Shown here: in pieces, positions 44,966 to 53,077 of the stretch
Numbering within the stretch: position 1 is the stretch's first letter
How the letters are laid out: every line of letters starts with the position of its first letter
From: Myxococcales bacterium
Lineage (GTDB): Bacteria > Myxococcota_A > Polyangia > Nannocystales > Nannocystaceae
Length of the DNA: 64,000 nucleotides
Assembly: GCA_020633335.1 (NCBI GenBank)
Contig: JACKDU010000002.1
Location: forward strand, 124,001 to 188,000
Reading direction: 5' to 3'
The notes under the pieces: generated by a model
The model's input: only the letters and a program-made list of their open reading frames with translations
Databases searched by the model: none
Told to the model about the DNA's origin: nothing
Position numbers and translations under genes: made by a program

Positions 44966-45862
44966 TCACTCCGCGCCCGATCGCCCCGCGCCGGCGGCGA
45001 TCCCCGCGAGGTAGGCGTCGTAGCGCGCGCTCAGGCGCCGGGTGATCGGCCCGACCCCGCCGTCGCCCACCGGCGCGCCGTCGAGCGTCGTCACCGCGAT
45101 CGGCCCGCGCACCGACGAGGTCAGGAAGACCTCGTCCGCCGCCCGCAGCTCGTCCGGCATGATCGTCGCCTCGGCGCTCGGGATCCCGAGCTCGGCCGCC
45201 AGCTCGAGGACGACCGCGCGGGTGATCCCGGAGAGGAGCCCGGTCTTCAGCGAGGGGGTGAGGAGGCGCCCCTCCTTGACCATGAAGACGTTGGAGGTCG
45301 CGCCCTCGGCGACCGCGCCGTCGATGCTCAGCATGATCGCGTCCTCGGCCGCGCCCTCGGTCGCCTGCCGCAGCGCCTGGATCGAGTTGAGGTAGTTGCC
45401 GGTCTTCAGGGTCGGATCGAGCGAGCGCCGCGAGATCTTGCGGACGTCGACGATCCGGACCGCGAGGCCGCGGGCGTAGACCTCCGGCGGCGGCACGTGG
45501 ATCTCCTTGGCGATCACCACCAGGAGCGGCGCGCCGGCGTGCCGCGGATCGAGGACGAGCTCGCCGATCCCGCGGGTGACGACGATCCGGACGTAGGAGT
45601 CGGCGTTGCCGGTCGCGTCGCAGGTCGCCCGGGTCGCCGCCGTGATCTCCGGATCGCTGAAGGGGATCTCGAGGCCGATCCCGTCGGCGCTCCGCCGCAG
45701 CCGATCGAGGTGGCGCCCCATCTCGACGAAGCGCCCGCCGATCGTCCGCAGGGTCTCGTAGACGCTGTCGCCGTAGAGGAACCCGCGGTCGAAGACCGAG
45801 ATCGTCGCCTCCCCCGGATCGAGGGGTCGGCCTGCCGTCGACAAATAGACCTTGATCGCCAT
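44966..45862 (-). CDS. Class IV PLP aminotransferase (branched-chain/D-amino acid/ADC-lyase family)
   Basis: 298 residues. Fold type IV signatures: 'ISVFDRGFLYGDSVYETLR' near residue 22, 'RIVVTRGIGELVLDP', the PLP lysine in 'LDPTLKTGNYLNSI' (near 160), 'SIDGAVAEGATSNVFMV' (Glu anchoring the PLP ring) and the phosphate-binding 'KTGLLSGITRAVV'. These are shared by branched-chain aminotransferases, D-amino acid aminotransferases and aminodeoxychorismate lyases; 'FLYGDSVYETLR' with a short N-terminus leans to the last two. Cytosolic. Its neighbour on the same strand is a glycosyltransferase 31 bases upstream, probably without functional link. Confidence 0.9.
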   Translation of the reverse strand: MAIKVYLSTAGRPLDPGEATISVFDRGFLYGDSVYETLRTIGGRFVEMGRHLDRLRRSADGIGLEIPFSDPEITAATRATCDATGNADSYVRIVVTRGIGELVLDPRHAGAPLLVVIAKEIHVPPPEVYARGLAVRIVDVRKISRRSLDPTLKTGNYLNSIQALRQATEGAAEDAIMLSIDGAVAEGATSNVFMVKEGRLLTPSLKTGLLSGITRAVVLELAAELGIPSAEATIMPDELRAADEVFLTSSVRGPIAVTTLDGAPVGDGGVGPITRRLSARYDAYLAGIAAGAGRSGAE

Positions 45863-45893
45863 CGCGCCTCCGCTCCGCCGCCGCCGCGGCCTC

Positions 45894-46640
45894 CTACGCC
45901 CCCCCCGCCAGGCGATCGCCGCCGAGGCGGAGGCGCCAGCAGAGCCCGAGGGCCTCGACCATGATCCCGAGGGACATCTTCGACGCGCCGCGCTGACGGT
46001 CGGGGAAGGCGATCGGCACCTCGCGGACCCGAAAGCCCCGCCGCAGGCAGCGGTACTTCATCTCGATCTGGAAGCCGTAGCCGCTCGCCTCGACCCCGCG
46101 GAGATCGAGCGCCTCGAGGACGCCGCGGCGGTAGCAGACGAAGCCGGCCGTGAGGTCGCGGATCGTCACGCCGAGGACCGTCCGCGCGTAGACCCCGCCC
46201 GCCCGCGAGAGGAGGCGGCGCCGCAGCGTCCAGCCCTCGGTCGACCCGCCGGCGACGTAGCGCGAGCCGATCACCACGTCGGCGTCGGCGCTGGCCGCCA
46301 GGAGATCGCCGAGGAAGGAGGGATCGTGCGAGAAGTCGGCGTCCATCTGGATCAGGTGGGTGTAGTCGGCCCCGTCCTCCAGCCCCCAACGAAAGCCGTC
46401 GAGGTAGGCCCGGCCGAGCCCCTCCTTGCCCGCCCGGTGGAGCACCTTGATCCGCGGATCGGCGGCCGCCAGGCGATCCGCGAGCTCTCCGGTGCCGTCC
46501 GGGCTCGCGTCGTCGATCACCAGGACGTCGAGATCGGGCTGGGCCGCGTGGATCGCCCGGGTGATCGCCGCGAGGTTCTCCCGCTCGTTGTAGGTCGGCA
46601 CCAGGACCAGACCGCGGATCGATTGAGGGGTGATGGACAC
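45894..46640 (-). CDS. Polyprenol-phosphate mannosyltransferase-like GT2 glycosyltransferase
   Basis: 248 residues from GTG 46640, just before the Rossmann-like start SIRGLVLVPTYNERENL; the frame reaches 46694 without coding character. Family-2 motifs: 'VLVIDDASPDGTGELAD' (nucleotide-binding), the DxD-type 'LIQMDADFSHDPSFL', 'VVIGSRYVAGGSTEGW' and 'LTAGFVCYRRGVLEAL'. This sequence order is that of dolichol-phosphate mannose synthase (DPM1/Ppm1-like) enzymes, which move mannose from GDP-mannose to a polyprenol phosphate at the cytosolic face. No C-terminal membrane anchor is present, as in the soluble type. Donor and acceptor are inferred. Confidence 0.9.
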   Translation of the reverse strand: MSITPQSIRGLVLVPTYNERENLAAITRAIHAAQPDLDVLVIDDASPDGTGELADRLAAADPRIKVLHRAGKEGLGRAYLDGFRWGLEDGADYTHLIQMDADFSHDPSFLGDLLAASADADVVIGSRYVAGGSTEGWTLRRRLLSRAGGVYARTVLGVTIRDLTAGFVCYRRGVLEALDLRGVEASGYGFQIEMKYRCLRRGFRVREVPIAFPDRQRGASKMSLGIMVEALGLCWRLRLGGDRLAGGA

Positions 46641-46791
46641 AGCCTGTGCCGATCTATGGACCCGCGCGCAGGGAGCACGCAAGGGGGGCCGCAAGTGGGG
46701 GTCGCTTGCGAGCGCTCGACGGCCCTTGATACCATCCCGCGCACCCTCTCGGCGCTCGCTACGACGCGCGAAGGGGCCGCTGGAAGACCCC

Positions 46792-47412
46792 GTGCGACGG
46801 ATCCGCTGCCACTACGCCTCCGGTGAAGCCTTCGTCGACGCTCTCCAGAGCCCCGGCGAGGACAACGCGATCCAGGTCTTCACCACCGAGCGCTTCGAGC
46901 CCGGCGAGGAGGTCCTGGCCGAGGTCTTCTTCTCCGGCCTCCCCGGCAAGATGATCGTCCGGGCGATCGGCAAGAAGTGGCAGAACGCCCGCCCCCGCCT
47001 CCGCGTCCGCGCCGGCGGCGTCCTCCGCTGCATCGGCTCGGAGTGGCGCAAGCTCCTCTTCCTCCGCGACGTCGCCCTCGGCTGCACCGAGATGATGCCC
47101 CGCCGCCGCCACGTCCGGCAGCCGGTGCTCGTCGAGATCCGCTGGCGGCGGGCCGGCGATCCCGAGCTCGCGCCGGCGACGATCTCCGAGATCTCTGAGG
47201 CCGGCGCGCTCCTCCTGACCCGCGATCCCCTGGCGCTCGGCGACGAGATCATCATCGAGATCACGCCCCCCGGCAGCGCCCGCCCGCTCGAGCTCCAGGC
47301 GGTGATCCGCAACCACGACAACCCCGAGGGCTGCGGGGTCGAGTTCGTCGCCCGCGACATGGGCGGGGTCCACCGGATCCGCGAGGTGATCCGGCGGATC
47401 GTCGACGAGTAG
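46792..47412 (+). CDS. PilZ-domain protein (putative c-di-GMP receptor)
   Basis: 206 residues from GTG 46792 (GGAAG lies 6 bases upstream); the open frame to 46630 is not coding-like. The C-terminal half is a PilZ domain: 'RRRHVRQPVLVEIRW' (RxxxR c-di-GMP arm, near residue 105), 'TISEISEAGALLLTRDPLALG' ((D/N)xSxxG variant with Glu-Ala-Gly) and 'CGVEFVARD'. The N-terminal 95 residues (YASGEAFVDAL, 'GEEVLAEVFFSGLPGKM') resemble a second, degenerate PilZ/YcgR-like beta domain. Myxobacterial PilZ proteins affect motility and polysaccharide secretion. Divergent from the glycosyltransferase gene. The missing Asp/Asn in the second motif leaves nucleotide binding uncertain. Confidence 0.85.
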   Translation: MRRIRCHYASGEAFVDALQSPGEDNAIQVFTTERFEPGEEVLAEVFFSGLPGKMIVRAIGKKWQNARPRLRVRAGGVLRCIGSEWRKLLFLRDVALGCTEMMPRRRHVRQPVLVEIRWRRAGDPELAPATISEISEAGALLLTRDPLALGDEIIIEITPPGSARPLELQAVIRNHDNPEGCGVEFVARDMGGVHRIREVIRRIVDE

Positions 47413-47419
47413 GGGCGCG

Positions 47420-49019
47420 GTGCGGGGAGCGTCGCGCCTCTCGTTCGCGTCCCTCGCGCTCGCCGGCGTCGCTGTCCTCGCCTGCGCGGGGGCCTGCGGC
47501 GGCGCCGCGGAGGCGCCCGCCCCTGCCCCCCCCCCCGGCGACCGCGACCGCGAGCCCGAACGCGGCCGCCGACGCGCCCGCCCGCGAGGCCGGCCCGCGC
47601 GGCTGCGAGGCCGCCCCGCCCGCGCTCCGCCACCTCCTCTGCGGCGAGCGCTCCGGCGACGACGCGCTCGCCCGCCTCCTCGCCGCCGACGCGCCAGCGG
47701 CCGCCGCCGCCCTCGCGCCCGAGCTCGCGGCGGCCCCCGACCTCCAGGGGATCGCCCGCCTGGTGGCCCTCGATCGCGCGGCCCAGACCGCCTCAGAGCC
47801 CGCCGATCCGGTCGCCGCCGTGGTCTCGCCGATCGACGAGGGGGTCCTCGCCCAGGTCGCGCTCGCCCTCGATCGCCGCCACCGCGGCGACGTCCCCTAC
47901 CCCGATCGAGTCCGGGCCAACGCCCTCCTCGCCCGGATCCACAACGAGGCGCTCCTCCAGCTCGGGCCCGCCGCCGGCGCCCCGGCGCCGCCGCTGGTCC
48001 GGGTCCTCGCCGGCCGCTTCCTCCACTTCGGCCGCGCCTTCGTCGGCGCCCAGCGGCGCCGCAGCGTCGCCGGCCTCGATCCGCTGGCCGCCGATCTCGA
48101 GCGCCGCCTCCTCGCGGTGATGGAGGTGATCGAGGCGACCCCCTACGCGGCCGACGACGCGCTCCTCTTCCACGAGCGCGCCCAGGTCCGCCGCCACCTC
48201 CTCGGCGCCGGCGCCCGCAAGCGCCTCCGCGAGGCCGGCGGCCGCGACCCCGCCGAGGTCCTGCCGCCCTGGAGCGACGAGATGGTCCGGCTCATCGACG
48301 CCGGCTTCGTCGATCAGGCGATCGACCTCGGCGCGGGCGGGGTCCGCGAGGCCGGGGTCGCGCCGATCGAGGAGGCGCTCCTCGCCGCCTTCGCCGCGGC
48401 CCAGCGCGACGACGGGCGCCGCCGCAGCGTCGAGCGCATGGGCGCGCTGCGGGAGCAGGAGCCGACGCCGCCGATCGTCGGCGAGTCGCCGGTGCCGACG
48501 CCTCGCGGCCGGCCCTGGCCGCCGGCCCCGACGATCGCCGAGCGCCTCGAGGCCTCGCTCACCGGCGACGGGCCCCGGCCCGCGGCGGTCGCGGCCGCGA
48601 TCCTCACCCTCCGCGAGCGCCCCGACGCCGCCCTCGCGCTGATCCGCCGGATCCTCCCCGACGACCCCGCGTCGACCGAGAGCGGGCGCTCGCTGCTGAT
48701 CCGCGAGCTCCCCTGGCTCCTCGCCGAGGTCGAGGCCCGCGACCTGGTCACCCGCGCGCGCCTGCGGGCCTCGGTCGCCGCCGCCCGCCTCCGGCCGCCG
48801 CAGGAGCCGGCCGCGCGCGAGCGGGCGCTGCGGCGGCGCTTCGCCCTCGCGGCCGAGGAGGCCCGCGGCCAGAGCGACGCGATCGCCACCGAGCAGCTCC
48901 TCGCCAACCGCCCGCGCTCGCTGGCGGCCGAGCTCGAGGGGCCGATCGCCGCGGACGAGGCCGGCGAGAGCGAGGCCGGCGAGGGTTCGGCGCCGACGGA
49001 CGAGGGCGCCGAGCCCTGA
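47420..49019 (+). CDS. Unknown lipoprotein with frame break at a C11 tract
   Basis: 532 residues when one C is removed from an 11-C run at 47526-47536; the span minus one is divisible by three. GTG 47420 gives a signal peptide with lipobox AVLAC (Cys 22, or Cys 26) and a Pro/Ala-rich linker; after the C run the frame continues TATASPNAAADAPAREAG and then a long alpha-helical body rich in Ala, Arg and Leu with repeated AxxLxRR motifs. No domain recognised. The homopolymer could be an assembly error or a phase-variable switch. The gene starts 7 bases after the PilZ gene stop, so the two may be one operon. Confidence 0.6.
47526..47536 (+). repeat. Poly-C tract of 11 bases inside a coding region
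   Basis: C11 directly at the frame break of the lipoprotein gene. Ten or thirteen C residues would restore one frame from signal peptide to stop. Confidence 0.9.
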
Positions 49020-49055
49020 TCTCTGGCTATCCTTTCGGACATGAGCCATGGAGCA

Positions 49056-49069
49056 TGTCTATAGGGACA
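49056..49069. terminator. TGTC-N6-GACA hairpin
   Basis: TGTC (49056-49059), TATAGG, GACA (49066-49069), 37 bases after the lipoprotein stop. A nested partner GACATG (49038-49043) / CATGTC (49054-49059) overlaps it, so alternative structures are possible. On the plus strand it is followed by AAAAA. Confidence 0.45.
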
Positions 49070-49099
49070 GAAAAATCGACCCGCCGCCGGCCTCAAGAA

Positions 49100-49117
49100 C
49101 ATGTCCAAAGGGACATG
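49100..49117. terminator. TGTC-N6-GACA hairpin between convergent genes
   Basis: CATGTCC (49100-49106), AAAG, GGACATG (49111-49117): perfect 7-bp stem, tetraloop, 24 bases from the stop of the minus-strand lipoprotein. Confidence 0.6.
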
Positions 49118-49140
49118 ACACGGAGATCGCCGACCCGCCC

Positions 49141-49579
49141 TCACTCGTCGATCGCCGGCGCCTGATCGCAGCGCGTGCGACCGCCGGGTCGGATCCGCAC
49201 CTCCCCCGCGCGGACCTCCACCCGGGTGACCCGCCCCCGCGGCGCCCGGATCCAGCGGGCCGCCTGGGCGCCGCTGCGGCCGTCGGCGACCGCGATCCGG
49301 ACCTGCCCGCCGCGCGCCCGCGGGGCGTCGACGCACTCCCCCGGGACCAGCGCCGCGCCGCCGACCGTGAAGCGGAGCGGCCGATCGGGATCGGCGTCGA
49401 CGCAGACCCGCGGCGGCCCGGCGCTCGCGCAGGTCCGCAGGCCGGTCCGCTGCCACCCCTGGCTCGGGGCGCAGCCGACGAGCGCGATCACGGCCGCCAG
49501 CGCCACACCGAGGACCCAGGCGGGCCGACCGCCTGAGCCCCGCGCGCCCGCGCTCGTCGCCGACGCGGGCCTGTGGCAT
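49141..49579 (-). CDS. Small putative lipoprotein (start or frame uncertain)
   Basis: The C-terminal 115 residues are clear: a hydrophobic signal segment WVLGVALAAVIALVGC followed by a basic, Gly/Pro-rich domain (CASAGPPRVCVDADPDRP, RVEVRAGEVRIRPGG). The frame has no good start upstream of the hydrophobic segment; ATG 49579 is in another frame (MPQARVGDERGRAG) and joins it if one G near 49540 is removed, giving about 145 residues. This may be another sequencing error, or the true start may be the GTG inside the signal. It is divergent from and overlaps the start region of the DUF721 gene. Function unknown. Confidence 0.45.
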
Positions 49580-49590
49580 CCTCGCCCGAC

Positions 49591-50097
49591 GTGGTCCGCC
49601 GGCGCCGCAAGAACATCGCAGGGAAGCCGCGCCGGATCGACGACGCGATCTGGGCGCTGGTCCGCTCGCACGTCCCCGGCGACTCGGTCCAGCTCCTCCG
49701 CCTCCGCTCCGTCTGGCCGAAGATCGCCGGGGAGGCGCTGGCCCGCCGCGCCTGGCCGGACGCGGTCTCGGGGGACGAGGCGATCATCGCGGTCCACGAC
49801 AACCAGTGGCTACACGAGCTGACGTACATGCGCCAGGCCCTGCTCCGGCGGATCGTCGACCTCGCGCCGAACGCGGGGATCACCCGGGTCCGCCTCCGCC
49901 TCGCCCAGGGCGAGCCGCCGCCCCCTCCGCCGGTCGATCCGCCGATCCGGATGCCCCCGCGCGCGCCGCCGCTCCCGGTCGAGCCCGATCCGGAGACCGT
50001 CGAGGCGATCCACGCGGTCGCCGACGACGAGCTCCGGGCGGCGATCGCCGCCGCCCGTCAGAGCCTCTCGCTGCCCCCCGCCCGCTACCCGGAGTGA
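49591..50097 (+). CDS. DUF721/DciA-like protein
   Basis: 168 residues from GTG 49591 (174 from GTG 49573). The first 90 residues match the DciA/DUF721 family: 'AIWALVRSHVPGDSVQLLRLRSVWPKIAG' and 'GDEAIIAVHDNQWLHELTYMRQALLRRI', the KH-like fold. In bacteria lacking DnaC/DnaI this family acts as the DnaB helicase operator; whether this copy does so is inference because many genomes have several members. A Pro-rich hinge (residues 105-130) precedes a short helical tail. Downstream, on the same strand after 51 bases, is an unknown lipoprotein. Confidence 0.8.
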   Translation: MVRRRRKNIAGKPRRIDDAIWALVRSHVPGDSVQLLRLRSVWPKIAGEALARRAWPDAVSGDEAIIAVHDNQWLHELTYMRQALLRRIVDLAPNAGITRVRLRLAQGEPPPPPPVDPPIRMPPRAPPLPVEPDPETVEAIHAVADDELRAAIAAARQSLSLPPARYPE

Positions 50098-50148
50098 GCC
50101 GCCGGAGCACTGGCGCGGCCCCGCGCTTTCGCCTAGGGTATCGCCGCC

Positions 50149-51159
50149 GTGTCGATCCGAGCGCCCTCCACGTCGTTCCCCGCCGCCTTGACGCTCCTCG
50201 GGGCGCTCGCCCTCTCGCTCCTCGGCGGCTCCGCCTGCGGCCGCGCCGACGCGCCCGCCAGCGGCGCCGCGCCGGCCAAGAGCGAGACCGCGGAGACCCC
50301 CGCCGCCGACGCGACCGCGGCCAAGGGCACGGGCGGCAAGCTCTTCGAGAAGATCGCCGCGCCCCTCGAGTTCCGCGAGGCCGGCGAGGGCCCGCGGGCG
50401 CCGACCAGCGACGTCTTCGGCGCCCGGATCGGCGCCGCCAAGGTGGCCGACGTCGAGGCCCTGGTGGCCGCCCGCGGCCTCACCTGCAAGGACACCTCGA
50501 TCCGGGCGATGATGGCCGCGAAGCGCGAGGCCGAGGCCAAGAAGCGGGCCGAGGGTGGCGAGGACGCGGTCTCGTCCGCCTCGTGGATGAAGAAGAAGAG
50601 CAAGCGCGAGGAGAACCCGCAGGTCCGCTTCGCCTGTCCGACGGTGAAGGCCGAGCAGGTCGGCGATCGCCTGCGGCCGCCCTCGCAGGGGCGCCTCCTC
50701 TTCGTCTTTGACAGCGACGAGCACCCCCTCCGCCACGCCTCCTACCAGCGCTCGCATCGCAGCCACGCGGCCGCGCTCGCCGACTTCGAGGACGCCGTCC
50801 AGGCGATGACCGCGATCTTCGGCGAGCCCAGCGAGCGCCGCGGCGAGCTCCCGGTGGCCGACGCCAAGGGCCAGGTCACCTTCCCGCAGGGCCGCAACCT
50901 CGAGGTCCGCTGGACCTTCGCCGACCTCGTCGTCCGGGTCACGGCGATCCACTTCGGCCAGAAGGTGACGGTCGGCGAGCGGATCGAGGTCCCCCACGGT
51001 GTCCGCCCCGACGCCCCGATCCTCGGCAAGACCGACCTCCCGCCGCCGCCGCCCCCGACCCCGGCCTTCGTCGCGCCGCCGCCCGCCGAGCCCCCGCCGG
51101 CGCCGAAGCTGAGCCCCGAGGAGGAGGCCGCGCTCGCCAAGAAGATGGCCCAGCAGTAG
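50149..51159 (+). CDS. Unknown lipoprotein with Pro-rich C-terminus
   Basis: 336 residues from GTG 50149. The signal peptide ends LLGGSAC (Cys 30); an Ala/Ser/Thr linker follows. Residues about 65-280 form a domain with 'DVFGARIGAAKVADVEALVAARGLTCKDTSIR' (shown in part: ARIGAAKVADVEALV) and a highly charged stretch (MAAKREAEAKKRAEGGED, WMKKKSKREENP). The end is Pro-rich (PPPPPPTPAFVAPPPAEPPP) with a charged helix LSPEEEAALAKKMAQQ. No family recognised. It may sit on the periplasmic face of the outer membrane, the Pro-rich tail spanning the cell wall; that is inference. Confidence 0.7.
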   Translation: MSIRAPSTSFPAALTLLGALALSLLGGSACGRADAPASGAAPAKSETAETPAADATAAKGTGGKLFEKIAAPLEFREAGEGPRAPTSDVFGARIGAAKVADVEALVAARGLTCKDTSIRAMMAAKREAEAKKRAEGGEDAVSSASWMKKKSKREENPQVRFACPTVKAEQVGDRLRPPSQGRLLFVFDSDEHPLRHASYQRSHRSHAAALADFEDAVQAMTAIFGEPSERRGELPVADAKGQVTFPQGRNLEVRWTFADLVVRVTAIHFGQKVTVGERIEVPHGVRPDAPILGKTDLPPPPPPTPAFVAPPPAEPPPAPKLSPEEEAALAKKMAQQ

Positions 51160-51290
51160 AGGTCCGGGCGCGCGCGGGTGAATTGCCCGCGAGGTCACCA
51201 CGACCGCGCGGGACCTCGCTCACGCCGTGTCCCGTCGGCGATTGCGCCTGGAGCCATCGCCCGCCATGATGCGGCCTCCCCCCGCGGCCC

Positions 51291-53066
51291 ATGGACGACT
51301 TCCTCCAGACCTTCAACGACGTCCTGAGCGCGATCAACGGCGTCATCTTCCACGACGTCGTCCTCTTCACGGTCCTCGGCGTCGGCGTCCTCTTCACGAT
51401 CTGGAGCGGCTTCTGCCAGTACCACGCGCTCTCGCACGGGGTCTCGGTGATCCGCGGGCGCTACGACGACAAGGACGACCCGGGGGCGATCAACCACTTC
51501 CAGGCGCTCTCGGCCGCCCTCTCGGCGACCGTCGGCCTCGGCAACATCGGCGGCGTCGCGGTAGCGATCGCCCTCGGCGGCCCCGGGGCGATCTTCTGGA
51601 TGTGGGTGGTCGGGATCTTCGGCATGGCCCTCAAGACCACCGAGGTCACCCAGTCGATGCTCTTCCGGAACACCGACGACGCCGACGAGCCCCACGGCGG
51701 GCCGATGTGGGTGGTCGAGGAGGGCCTCGCCAAGCGGAGCCCGCGGCTGCGGCCGCTCGGGCGGGCGATCGGCGTGCTCTTCTGCATCACCCTGCTGATC
51801 GCGACGATCACCGGCGGCAACATGTTCCAGGCCTGGAACGTCGCGGTCGTCACCGAGGAGGGGCTCGGGATCCCGCAGCCGCTGGTCGGCGCGATCCAGG
51901 CGGTCCTGGTCGGCGCGGTGATCCTCGGGGGGATCAAGCGGATCGGCGCGGTCGCCGGGCGGATCGTCCCCTTCATGTGCCTGGTCTACCTGATCGCGTC
52001 GTTCTACGTGCTCGGGGTCCACATCGCCGAGATCCCCGCGATGCTCCGGCTCATCGTCGTCTCGGGGCTCAACCCGGCCGAGGCCGGCGGCGCCTTCGTC
52101 GGCGCCTCCTTCGGCCTCGCCTTCCTCTGGGGGATGAAGCGCGCGCTCTTCTCGAGCGAGGTCGGCCAGGGCTCGTCGCCGATCGCCCACTCGGCGGCGA
52201 AGACCGACGAGCCGGTCCGTGAGGGCGTGGTCGCCGGCCTCGAGCCCTTCATCGACACGATCGTCGTCGCCACCCTGACCTCGCTGGTGATCATGGCCAG
52301 CGGCGCCTGGAACCGCGGCGGCGAGGCCACGTTCGCCGAGGCCCCGGCCTTCGTCGCCGCCGAGGAGGCCGCCGACAAGGGCCCGCGCTGGATCCCTGGC
52401 GAGGTCGCGCTCCCCCGCAAGAGCGCCGAGGCGGAGGCGATCAGCGGGGCCTGGAAGGAGGGCGACGGGGTCTTCCTGATCGCCCGCTTCGGCGAGGTCG
52501 ACGAGGCCACCGGCACCGATCTCCAGCGGGTCAACGGCACCGTCGTCCGCGACGCGGCCGACCGCGACGCCTGGGCGATCCGCTGGTCGCCGGTCGCCAC
52601 CGCGGCCGCGCCGGTCGCGGTCGGCCCGGACATCTACCGCGACTACGTCGGCGCCGCCCTCACCAGCCACGCCTTCGACCGCGTCACCCCGGGCCTCGGC
52701 AAGTGGCTGGTCTTGTTCTCGTCGTGGCTCTTCGCGGTGTCGACGATGATCTCGTGGTCGTACTACGGCGAGCAGGGCGTCGTGTACATGGGCGGCCAGC
52801 GCTGGGTGATCCCCTACAAGATCATCTACTGCGCGGCGATCGTCCTGGCGACCGTCGGCCTCGTGACCACCGACGCCGAGCTCGACAACCTCACGACCCT
52901 CGGCACCGGCGTGATGCTGGTGGTCAACATCCCGATCATGCTCCTCTTCGGCGCGTCGACGATGAAGGCCTACCGGCGCTACTTCGCGCGGCTGCGGGCC
53001 GGCGACTTCGAGAAGCACAAGGCGCCGCCGATCACCGAGGTGATCGAGGGGCACGACCACGAGTAG
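51291..53066 (+). CDS. Sodium:alanine symporter (AGCS family) with a large loop insertion
   Basis: 591 residues. Transmembrane carrier with AGCS signatures: 'ALSAALSATVGLGNIGGVAVAIALGGPGAIFWMW' (given in part: SATVGLGNIGGVA) near residue 78 and 'SWSYYGEQGVVYM' near 485, about ten membrane helices. Known role: sodium-driven uptake of alanine or glycine. Between about residues 345 and 455 there is a hydrophilic insertion (EATFAEAPAFVAAEEAADKG ... LTSHAFDRV) not present in typical 450-480-residue members; it would face one side of the membrane and may be a regulatory or binding domain. The ATPase gene begins 11 bases after its stop. Confidence 0.9.
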   Translation: MDDFLQTFNDVLSAINGVIFHDVVLFTVLGVGVLFTIWSGFCQYHALSHGVSVIRGRYDDKDDPGAINHFQALSAALSATVGLGNIGGVAVAIALGGPGAIFWMWVVGIFGMALKTTEVTQSMLFRNTDDADEPHGGPMWVVEEGLAKRSPRLRPLGRAIGVLFCITLLIATITGGNMFQAWNVAVVTEEGLGIPQPLVGAIQAVLVGAVILGGIKRIGAVAGRIVPFMCLVYLIASFYVLGVHIAEIPAMLRLIVVSGLNPAEAGGAFVGASFGLAFLWGMKRALFSSEVGQGSSPIAHSAAKTDEPVREGVVAGLEPFIDTIVVATLTSLVIMASGAWNRGGEATFAEAPAFVAAEEAADKGPRWIPGEVALPRKSAEAEAISGAWKEGDGVFLIARFGEVDEATGTDLQRVNGTVVRDAADRDAWAIRWSPVATAAAPVAVGPDIYRDYVGAALTSHAFDRVTPGLGKWLVLFSSWLFAVSTMISWSYYGEQGVVYMGGQRWVIPYKIIYCAAIVLATVGLVTTDAELDNLTTLGTGVMLVVNIPIMLLFGASTMKAYRRYFARLRAGDFEKHKAPPITEVIEGHDHE

Positions 53067-53077
53067 GCGGGGCGACG

